A stretch of 35,089 bases of DNA from Ramlibacter sp. (GTDB lineage: Bacteria; Pseudomonadota; Gammaproteobacteria; Burkholderiales; Burkholderiaceae_C). The DNA lies in the NCBI GenBank assembly GCA_022844525.1, contig JALHLO010000012.1, forward strand, positions 1-35,089. Reading direction: 5' to 3'. Below the pieces are notes generated by a model, which was not told the origin of the DNA, did no database searches, and worked only from the letters and a program-made list of their open reading frames with translations. Shown one piece after another: positions 11,151 to 19,860 of this stretch (positions are counted from its first letter, which is position 1; each line of letters starts with the position of its first letter). The position numbers were made by a program, and so were the translations under genes.

Positions 11151-11522
11151 ATGGAACCGGCCATCTGGTCCTCCCTCTCCGCCCTGCTCGGCGCCGCCGT
11201 CGGGGGCGGCATCAGCTACCTGCTGAACCGCCAGCAGTTCCGCAACCAGCTGCGCATCCTGCAGGAGCAGCACAAGGTGGAGTTCATGGCGGAGGCGACG
11301 GCGCGGCACTTCCTCGGCCACAAGAGCTTCACCGACCGCTCGTTCGACACCCTGCGCAACCACCTGGGTGGTTTCGCGGACGACGAGCTGCGCAAGATCC
11401 TGGTGCGCGCCGGCGCGATCCGGGTCTACCGCGAGGACGGGTCGGAGTGGTGGCGGCTGCTGTCGCGGATGGACGAATACATCGAGCGCAAGCAGCTGGA
11501 CCAGATCGCGCGCGAGATCTAG
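11151..11522 (+). CDS. Small membrane-anchored hypothetical protein (single N-terminal TM, then helical region)
   Basis: 123-aa ORF with TM (SSLSALLGAAVGGGISYLL) and charged helix; oriented opposite to the flanking genes. Confidence 0.55.
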   Translation: MEPAIWSSLSALLGAAVGGGISYLLNRQQFRNQLRILQEQHKVEFMAEATARHFLGHKSFTDRSFDTLRNHLGGFADDELRKILVRAGAIRVYREDGSEWWRLLSRMDEYIERKQLDQIAREI

Positions 11523-11544
11523 GAGCCTGCGGGCAGACTCCTAG
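11519..11544. repeat. Imperfect palindrome spanning both stop codons of a convergent gene pair
   Basis: CTAGGAG-c-CTGCgggCAG-a-CTCCTAG; arms 11519-11525 and 11538-11544. Confidence 0.7.
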
Positions 11545-12176
11545 GGCGCCTGCACGACGTCCGCGCCCTTCGGCGGCGTGAAGCGGAACGCATCCGCGTT
11601 CACCGTCGTGTTCACCTGCATCCCGTTGAACGTCAGCAGCGAACGCTGGCCGAAGCTGTCCAGGATTTCGAGCGCCGCGAGCTGGTCGCCCCGGAAGCCC
11701 ACCTTCATGTTCGTGAGCTGCCCTTCCTTCTGCCGCGGCGTCGCCTGCACCCACTGCAGCCCGTTCTGGTCCGGCAGCGCCTGCAGCTCGAAATCGCGCT
11801 TGAGCGTTTCCAGGTCGGGCGCCGACGCGATCAGGGCGGCGGGCGTGGAGCCGAGCACCTTGGCCTGCTTGCGCTGGCTCACCTGGTTCAGGTCCTTGTC
11901 ATGCAGCCACAGCGTCTGGCCGTCGGCCACGATGGTCTGCTCGAAGGGCTTGCGGTATTCGAAGCGGAAGCGGTTCGGCCGCTGGAACTCGAAGGTGCCG
12001 CTGGAATTCTTGGTGCGCGCGGCCTGGCCTTCCCGGGCCGGGCCGGTGATGACCTGCGTGAAGTCCGCGCGGCCGTTCTTCGCGTTGCGGACGAAGTTCT
12101 CCAGGCTCTCCATCGCGCCGGCATGGGCGGCGACGGTGAGGGCGGACAGCGCGAACGCAGCGAACAGTTTTTTCAT
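11541..12176 (-). CDS. lolA: Outer membrane lipoprotein chaperone LolA
   Basis: MKKLFAAFALSALTVAAHAGAMESLENFVRNAKNGRADFTQVI, RPNRFRFEYRKPFEQTIVADGQTLWLHDKDLNQV; located between ftsK and rarA. Confidence 0.93.
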   Translation of the reverse strand: MKKLFAAFALSALTVAAHAGAMESLENFVRNAKNGRADFTQVITGPAREGQAARTKNSSGTFEFQRPNRFRFEYRKPFEQTIVADGQTLWLHDKDLNQVSQRKQAKVLGSTPAALIASAPDLETLKRDFELQALPDQNGLQWVQATPRQKEGQLTNMKVGFRGDQLAALEILDSFGQRSLLTFNGMQVNTTVNADAFRFTPPKGADVVQAP

Positions 12177-12184
12177 CGGATTCT

Positions 12185-12207
12185 CCCAACGCGACATTGT
12201 CGTTGGG
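12185..12207 (-). promoter_or_regulatory. Hairpin in the lolA 5' UTR overlapping its Shine-Dalgarno
   Basis: Minus strand CCCAACGACAATGTCGCGTTGGG directly followed by AGAATCCG-ATG; the putative SD GGGAG starts inside the 3' arm. Confidence 0.55.
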
Positions 12208-12250
12208 GTGGCGCAATCGCGCTGAAGTTCGTTACCGAACGTTAGCTTTG

Positions 12251-14584
12251 CTATTCGGGCCGGCCGGGCACCAGGATTTCACGCTGCCCGCGCGCGTTCA
12301 TGGCGCTGACCAGGCCGGCTTTCTCCATGGCCTCCAGCAGGTTGGCCGCCTTGTTGTAGCCGATGGCCAGGTGGCGCTGCACCAGCGAAATGCTCGCCTT
12401 CTGGTTCTTCAGGACCACTTCGACAGCCTTGTCGTACAAAGGGTCGGCCTCTGAGCCTTCACCGCCTCCGGGCCCGCCGAGCAGCCCGTCCTCGCCGTCG
12501 ATGGTGCCGCCTTCCAGCACGCCGTCGATGTAGTTCGGCTCGCCCTGCTGCTTGAGGTAGGCGACCACGCGGTGCACTTCCTCGTCGCTCACGAAGGCAC
12601 CGTGCACCCGCACCGGGAAACCGGTGCCGCTGGCCATGTACAGCATGTCGCCCATGCCCAGCAGCGCCTCGGCGCCCATCTGGTCGAGGATGGTGCGGCT
12701 GTCGATCTTGCTGGACACCTGGAAGGCGATGCGCGTGGGGATGTTCGCCTTGATCAGGCCGGTGATCACGTCCACGCTGGGCCGCTGGGTGGCCAGGACC
12801 AGGTGGATGCCGGCCGCGCGCGCCTTCTGCGCCAGGCGGGCGATCAGCTCCTCGATCTTCTTGCCCACCACCATCATCAGGTCGGCCAGTTCGTCGATCA
12901 CCACCACGATGTAGGGCAGGCGCTCGAGCGGCTCGGGGCTGTCCGGCGTCAGGCTGAAGGGGTTGTAGACGAACTCGCCGCGGGCCTTCGCCTCGTCGAT
13001 CTTGTGGTTGTAGCCGGCCAGGTTGCGCACGCCCAGCTTGGACATGAGCTTGTAGCGGCGCTCCATCTCGGCCACGCACCAGGTCAGGCCGTTGGCCGCC
13101 TGCTTCATGTCGGTGACCACCGGCGCCAGCAGGTGCGGGATCCCTTCGTAGACCGACATCTCCAGCATCTTGGGGTCGATCATCAGCAGGCGCACGTCGC
13201 GCGCTTCGGCCTTGTACAGCAGGCTGAGGATCATCGCGTTGATGCCCACCGACTTGCCCGAGCCGGTGGTGCCGGCCACCAGCACGTGCGGCATCTTCGC
13301 CAGGTCGGCCACCACCGGGTTGCCGACGATGTCCTTGCCCAGGCCGATGGTGAGCTGCGACTTCGCCTCGTTGTAGACGTTGGAGCCGAGGATCTCGGAC
13401 AGCTTGATCGACTGCCGCTTGGCGTTGGGCAGCTCCAGCGCCATGAAGTTCTTGCCGGGGATGGTCTCGATCACGCGGATCGAGACCAGCGACAGCGAGC
13501 GTGCGAGGTCCCGGGCGAGGTTGACGATCTGGGAGCCCTTGACCCCCGTGGCCGGCTCGATTTCGTAGCGCGTGATCACCGGGCCGGGCGAGGCGAGCAC
13601 GACGCGCACCTCCACGCCGAAGTCCTTGAGCTTCTTCTCGATCAGGCGCGAGGTCATCTCCAGCGTCTCGGAGGACACGCTCTCCTGGCGGACACCGGCG
13701 GTGTCCAGCAGGTCCACCTGCGGCAGCTTGCTGTCCGGCATCTCGGAGAACAGCGGCTTCTGCCTTTCCTTGGCGACCCGCTCGCTGCGCGGCACCTCGA
13801 CCACCACCGGTTCGATCAGCACCGGCGTGGGATGGTGCTCCTCGATCTCGACGCGCTCGACCTGCACCGTCTCCTCGCGCTCGCGCGCGGCGCGCTGTCC
13901 CAGCGCGAGGTCCTCGGCCAGCTCGCGCTTCTCGCGCCGCGCCTCGATGAAGCCGTCGATCGCGGCGCCGATGCGCTCGGCCACGTGGCTCCACGAGAAG
14001 CGGAACACCACCGCCGCGCCGATCACCATCAGCGCGATGAACACCAGGCCGGAGCCGGTGAACCCGAGCCACTTCACGCCCAGCGGCCCGAACAGGTAGC
14101 CCAGGGCCCCGCCGGCGTGGTCCGGCAGGCGCGGCTCCAGCCGGTACAGGCGCGACCACTCCAGGGCCGAGCTCGCCACCAGCAGCACCGCCAGGCCGAT
14201 CCAGAAGGCGGTGCGGCCGTGCAGCCAGCGGTTGGCCGTGGGCGCGGGCGCCGGCCCGTCGCCGCGCATCCAGCGCGCCAGCGAGGCCAGCCAGGAGCGC
14301 ACGCCGGCGGCGACGCACCACCACGCGGAATAGCCAAGCAGGAAGAAACTGCCGTCCGCCAGCCAGGCGCCCAGGCGGCCGCCCCAGTTGCGGATGGCAC
14401 CGCCGTCGCCGGAGGTGGAGAAGGCCGGGTCGGCCGGCGAGTGGCTCACCATCGCCAGCAGCCAGAACACGAGGGCGACGGCGCCGAGCACCAGCGCCGT
14501 CTCGTGCGCGAACCGGGCCAGCCCGGTCCGGGGAGCGGAGGCCGCGGGGGCGGCGTCCGTCAGGGTGTTGAGCGAATACGTCAT
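12251..14584 (-). CDS. ftsK: DNA translocase FtsK
   Basis: Four TM segments, [28 protein letters not shown] Walker [41 protein letters not shown]-terminal gamma winged helix ([31 protein letters not shown]). Confidence 0.96.
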   Translation of the reverse strand: MTYSLNTLTDAAPAASAPRTGLARFAHETALVLGAVALVFWLLAMVSHSPADPAFSTSGDGGAIRNWGGRLGAWLADGSFFLLGYSAWWCVAAGVRSWLASLARWMRGDGPAPAPTANRWLHGRTAFWIGLAVLLVASSALEWSRLYRLEPRLPDHAGGALGYLFGPLGVKWLGFTGSGLVFIALMVIGAAVVFRFSWSHVAERIGAAIDGFIEARREKRELAEDLALGQRAAREREETVQVERVEIEEHHPTPVLIEPVVVEVPRSERVAKERQKPLFSEMPDSKLPQVDLLDTAGVRQESVSSETLEMTSRLIEKKLKDFGVEVRVVLASPGPVITRYEIEPATGVKGSQIVNLARDLARSLSLVSIRVIETIPGKNFMALELPNAKRQSIKLSEILGSNVYNEAKSQLTIGLGKDIVGNPVVADLAKMPHVLVAGTTGSGKSVGINAMILSLLYKAEARDVRLLMIDPKMLEMSVYEGIPHLLAPVVTDMKQAANGLTWCVAEMERRYKLMSKLGVRNLAGYNHKIDEAKARGEFVYNPFSLTPDSPEPLERLPYIVVVIDELADLMMVVGKKIEELIARLAQKARAAGIHLVLATQRPSVDVITGLIKANIPTRIAFQVSSKIDSRTILDQMGAEALLGMGDMLYMASGTGFPVRVHGAFVSDEEVHRVVAYLKQQGEPNYIDGVLEGGTIDGEDGLLGGPGGGEGSEADPLYDKAVEVVLKNQKASISLVQRHLAIGYNKAANLLEAMEKAGLVSAMNARGQREILVPGRPE

Positions 14585-14642
14585 GCGCAAGCGCGAGCTT
14601 AGCGCAGGGGGCGCTCACCTCCCCAGGAGGTGTTGTTTGCCG

Positions 14643-16428
<1,786 letters not shown>

Positions 16429-16449
16429 TCGCCCCCTTCCAGTGCCACC

Positions 16450-16520
16450 GCGGAACCGGCTTCGCCGGGCCGCTGGTGGCGCCCCTTGAGGGGGAGGCGG
16501 CGCAGCCGCTTCGGGGGTGG
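16450..16520. repeat. Dispersed GC-rich palindromic intergenic repeat of the type common in Comamonadaceae
   Basis: gtgccaccgcggaaccggcttcgccgggccgctggtggcgccccttgagggggaggcggcgcagccgcttcgggggtgggc; contains several inverted-repeat arms. Resemblance to genus-level repeats is from memory and was not searched. Confidence 0.5.
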
Positions 16521-16522
16521 GC

Positions 16523-16528
16523 TATAAT
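16523..16528 (+). promoter_or_regulatory. Consensus sigma70 -10 (TATAAT) for rpmB-rpmG
   Basis: gggcTATAATcgcggg; perfect -10 box about 120 bp upstream of the rpmB start; no good -35 at 17 bp spacing. Confidence 0.65.
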
Positions 16529-16558
16529 CGCGGGCTTCGCCGGAATTCCGGCCGGTTA

Positions 16559-16630
16559 CCGCCCCCGTCAGGGCGAGGTGAGCCCGATCCCCGGAGCGAA
16601 CGCCAAGCGTTCGCGGCGAGTGACGGGCGG
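16559..16630 (+). promoter_or_regulatory. Candidate structured leader of rpmB-rpmG (three-way-junction-like)
   Basis: Closing stem CCGCCCCCGTCA (16559-16570)/TGACGGGCGG (16621-16630) encloses GGGC-gaggtga-GCCC (16571-16585) and GCGAACGC-caa-GCGTTCGC (16596-16614); SD-like gaagga follows directly. Confidence 0.5.
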
Positions 16631-16647
16631 ATGAAGGAAAAATCCAG

Positions 16648-16881
16648 ATGGCACGCGTCTGCGACGTGACGGGCAAGGGCCCGATGGTGGGGAACAACGT
16701 GTCCCACGCCAACAACAAGACCAAGCGCCGGTTCCTGCCGAACCTGCAATACCGCCGTTTCTGGGTCGAAAGCGAGAACCGCTGGGTCCGCCTGCGCGTT
16801 TCCAACGCCGCCGTGCGCCTGATCGACAAGAATGGCATCGAAGCCGTGCTCGCAGACATGCGTGCCCGCGGCCAGGCCTAA
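16648..16881 (+). CDS. rpmB: 50S ribosomal protein L28
   Basis: [52 protein letters not shown]. Confidence 0.97.
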   Translation: MARVCDVTGKGPMVGNNVSHANNKTKRRFLPNLQYRRFWVESENRWVRLRVSNAAVRLIDKNGIEAVLADMRARGQA

Positions 16882-16896
16882 TCAAGGAGCACCACC

Positions 16897-17067
16897 ATGG
16901 CTAGCAAAGGCGGACGCGAAAAGATCAAGCTGGAATCCACCGCGGGTACCGGCCACTTCTACACGACCAGCAAGAACAAGAAGACGATGCCCGAGAAGAT
17001 GTCGATCATGAAGTTCGACCCGAAGGCTCGCAAGCACGTCGAGTACAAGGAAACGAAGCTGAAATGA
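16897..17067 (+). CDS. rpmG: 50S ribosomal protein L33
   Basis: 56-aa ORF below the track cutoff: [58 protein letters not shown] aaggagc upstream. Confidence 0.97.
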   Translation: MASKGGREKIKLESTAGTGHFYTTSKNKKTMPEKMSIMKFDPKARKHVEYKETKLK

Positions 17068-17122
17068 CGCCGGGCGCCCCGGCGCCTCCGTCACTTCCTC
17101 CCCGCGCAGCGGGGATCCAGGA

Positions 17123-17147
17123 AAGCCCCGCACCGCGGGGCTTTTTT
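17123..17147 (+). terminator. Rho-independent terminator of rpmB-rpmG
   Basis: aAGCCCCGC-acc-GCGGGGCTtttttt. Confidence 0.92.
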
Positions 17148-17201
17148 CCATGGCGCTCAAGGCAATGGCCGCAGGCCTTTCCTGCTCAGCGATCCCCCAA
17201 T

Positions 17202-17228
17202 GAAAAAGCCCCGCGATGCGGGGCTTCT
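17202..17228 (-). terminator. Rho-independent terminator of the desaturase gene
   Basis: Minus strand AAGCCCCGC-atc-GCGGGGCTTtttca, downstream of the 17249-18463 gene. Confidence 0.85.
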
Positions 17229-17248
17229 TCGCGGCGCCAGCGGGCGCC

Positions 17249-18463
17249 TCAGGCGTGGGCGGCGCGCAGCTTCAGCGAGAACTGCCGCAGGGCTTCGATC
17301 CCGCTTTCCTCGGCGCGGCGGCACCAGGCCTGCAGGTCGACGGCCAGCTGCTCGCGCGAGTGGTTCGTGTTGAGCCACATCTGGCGCAGTTCCTCGCGCA
17401 TGCTGGCCATCTTGTCCAGCACCGGGTGTTCGGCGCGGACCCGGGCGAGCTGCTGCCGGGCGGCGGCCGGCACGCGGTCCTCGTCGCGGTGCAGCCAGCG
17501 CTTGGCGGCCTTCAGCGTGGCCAGGTCGTGGCCCTTGGCCTTGAGCTGGACGATTTCCGCCTTGCAGGCGCGGCGCATCTCGCGGCCGTAGCCCGCCATC
17601 ACCTCGTAGCGGTTGGCGATCACGGCTTCCAGCGTCTTTTCGTCGGCCACCGGCTTGATCGTTCCCAGGCGCAGCTTGGGCGGCACCTTCTTGACCGTGG
17701 CCAGCCCGATCTTCTGCATCACGCTGATGTAGACCCAGCCGATGTCGAATTCATAGGGCTTGACGGAGAACTTGGCCGACGTCGGGTACGTGTGGTGGTT
17801 GTTGTGCAGCTCTTCGCCGCCGATCATGATGCCCCAGGGGGAGATGTTCGTGCTGGCGTCCGGCGCCTCGAAGTTGCGGTAGCCCCAGTAGTGGCCGATG
17901 CCGTTGATGATGCCGGCGGCGGACACCGGGATCCAGGCCATCTGCACCGCCCACACGGCCGCGCCGGCGGCGCCGAACAGGGCCAGGTCGATGATCAGCA
18001 TGAGGCCCACGCCCTGCCAGCTGTAGCGCGTGTACAGGTTGCGTTCGATCCAGTCGTTGGGCGTGCCATGGCCGAACTTGGCGATGGTTTCCCGGTTCTT
18101 GGCCTCGGCGCGGTACAGCTCCGAACCCTGCCAGAACACGGTGTCGATGCCGCGCGTCTGCGGGCTGTGCGGGTCGTCCGGCGTCTCGCACTTGGCGTGG
18201 TGCTTGCGGTGGATGGCGACCCACTCCTTGGTCACCATGCCGGTGCCCAGCCACAGCCAGAAGCGGAAAAAATGCGACGGGATCGCGTGCAGGTCCATGG
18301 CCCGGTGGGCCTGGGTCCGGTGCAGGAAGATGGTGACCGCGGCGATGGTGATGTGGGTGGTCACCAGCGTGTACAGCACGATCTGCCACCAGGACAGATT
18401 CCAAAGACCGTTGGCGAGCCAGTCGATCGCCGCGTTCAGCACGGCCCAGTCGGGTAGCAACAT
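17249..18463 (-). CDS. Acyl-CoA / fatty-acid desaturase (membrane di-iron, stearoyl-CoA desaturase-like)
   Basis: Histidine boxes HRTQAHRAM, HRKHHAKCE, ELHNNHHTYPTSAKFS; MLLPDWAVLNAAIDWLANGLWNLSWWQIVLYTLVTTH. Confidence 0.9.
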   Translation of the reverse strand: MLLPDWAVLNAAIDWLANGLWNLSWWQIVLYTLVTTHITIAAVTIFLHRTQAHRAMDLHAIPSHFFRFWLWLGTGMVTKEWVAIHRKHHAKCETPDDPHSPQTRGIDTVFWQGSELYRAEAKNRETIAKFGHGTPNDWIERNLYTRYSWQGVGLMLIIDLALFGAAGAAVWAVQMAWIPVSAAGIINGIGHYWGYRNFEAPDASTNISPWGIMIGGEELHNNHHTYPTSAKFSVKPYEFDIGWVYISVMQKIGLATVKKVPPKLRLGTIKPVADEKTLEAVIANRYEVMAGYGREMRRACKAEIVQLKAKGHDLATLKAAKRWLHRDEDRVPAAARQQLARVRAEHPVLDKMASMREELRQMWLNTNHSREQLAVDLQAWCRRAEESGIEALRQFSLKLRAAHA

Positions 18464-18569
18464 GTAGGGTGGATCTCTTTCGCGTGAGCAGGAGCACGCA
18501 GAACCTCCTGCGCGCATGTAGGACGGATTTTAGGCCGTGGGGTTCCCCCCGCGGCTGAATCTTTTGAGT

Positions 18570-19838
18570 TCAGGACTGGACTTTTTCCCAGGCTGCTGCG
18601 TAGAAGCCGTCCGTCCCGTGGACATGGGGCCAGAGCCGCAGGTCGGCGCCCCCTTCACTGCAGAGTCCGGCCGCCCCCGCCACCTTGGCCTGTTCCAGCA
18701 ATTCCTGCACGGAAAGTCGCCGGAAAGCTGGATGGGCGGCAGTGAACGCCTGCGCGATCTCCTCGTTTTCCGCGCGCAGCAGGCTGCACGTGGCGTAGAC
18801 GAGACGCCCGCCGGGCTTCAGGAGCCGGGAGGCGCTGGCCAGGATCGCGGCCTGCTTGACCGTCAGCTCGCCGACAGCTTGGGGCGACTGGCGCCACTTC
18901 AAGTCCGGATTGCGGCGCAGGGTGCCCAGGCCGGAGCACGGCGCATCGACGATCACGCGGTCGATCTTGCCGGCCAGCCGCTTGATGCGTTCGTCGCGCT
19001 CGTGGGCGATGGCGGCGGGGTGCACGTTGGACAGCTTGCTGCGGGCCAGCCGCGGCTTCAGGTTGTCCAGCCGGTGCGCCGACACGTCGAACGCATAGAG
19101 CCGCCCGGTGTTGCGCATGGCCGCGCCCAGCGCCAGCGTCTTGCCGCCCGCGCCGGCACAGAAGTCCACCACCATCTGCCCGCGCCGCGCATCCGTCAGC
19201 AGGGCCAGCAGCTGCGAGCCCTCGTCCTGCACCTCGATCGCGCCGCGCGCGAAGGCATCGAGCCTGGTGAGCGCGGGCTTGCCGTCCACGCGCAGCCCCC
19301 AGGGCGAATAGGGCGTGGGCTGCGCCGCGATGCCGGCCAGCTTCAGTTCCTGGCGCACTTCCTCGCGCTTGTCGGTCAGCGCGTTGACGCGCAGGTCCAG
19401 CGGCGCCGGCTGGTTGAGCGCTTCCACCAGGGCCCAGAACCGCTCGCCCAGCTGCGCCTTGAGCGGCTCCACCATCCACTCCGGCATGTTGTGGCGGTGC
19501 CGCTCCGACAGCGTCGCGGGATCGACGGCGTCGCACTGGTCGAGCCACGCCTTCTCCTGCTCGCTCAGCGCGCTCCTGAGGAAATCGCGCGGGCCGGCGA
19601 AGGCGAGGATCGCCAGGCGCCGCTCGCGCGCGCCGCTGCCGGAGCCGGCGAAGTGCTCGAACAGCAGCTTCCTGCGCAGCACCGCATAGGCGGTCTCGGC
19701 CAGTGTCGCGCGTTCACGCGGACCGAGCGAGCGGTGCTCGCGGAAATAGCGCGACACGATCGCGTCGGCGGGATGGTCGAATTTCAGGACCTGCGCGACC
19801 AGTTCGGCGCACGCGTCCAGCAAGGCCTTGGGATGCAT
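18570..19838 (-). CDS. RsmB/NOP family class I SAM-dependent RNA cytosine-C5 methyltransferase
   Basis: VVDFCAGAGGKTLALGA, VDAPCSGLGTLRRNPDLKWR, LVYATCSLLRAENEEIAQAF. Confidence 0.9.
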   Translation of the reverse strand: MHPKALLDACAELVAQVLKFDHPADAIVSRYFREHRSLGPRERATLAETAYAVLRRKLLFEHFAGSGSGARERRLAILAFAGPRDFLRSALSEQEKAWLDQCDAVDPATLSERHRHNMPEWMVEPLKAQLGERFWALVEALNQPAPLDLRVNALTDKREEVRQELKLAGIAAQPTPYSPWGLRVDGKPALTRLDAFARGAIEVQDEGSQLLALLTDARRGQMVVDFCAGAGGKTLALGAAMRNTGRLYAFDVSAHRLDNLKPRLARSKLSNVHPAAIAHERDERIKRLAGKIDRVIVDAPCSGLGTLRRNPDLKWRQSPQAVGELTVKQAAILASASRLLKPGGRLVYATCSLLRAENEEIAQAFTAAHPAFRRLSVQELLEQAKVAGAAGLCSEGGADLRLWPHVHGTDGFYAAAWEKVQS

Positions 19839-19860
19839 GCGCGCGATTGTCCCATCCGCG

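Noticed and set aside
12459-14618. 719-aa same-strand out-of-frame ORF over ftsK
   Set aside because: Shifted-frame translation of ftsK (strings such as [27 protein letters not shown]); no independent coding signature.
16631-16669. 12-codon uORF (ATG 16631, [12 protein letters not shown]) overlapping the rpmB start out of frame
   Set aside because: No suitable SD at proper spacing; the gaagga immediately after this ATG serves rpmB. Likely chance.
18533-18557. gccgtggggttccccccgcggc as a strong rsmB-type gene terminator
   Set aside because: On the relevant minus strand the stem has an A-C mismatch and only a weak, interrupted U-tract (ctaaaat); left uncalled.
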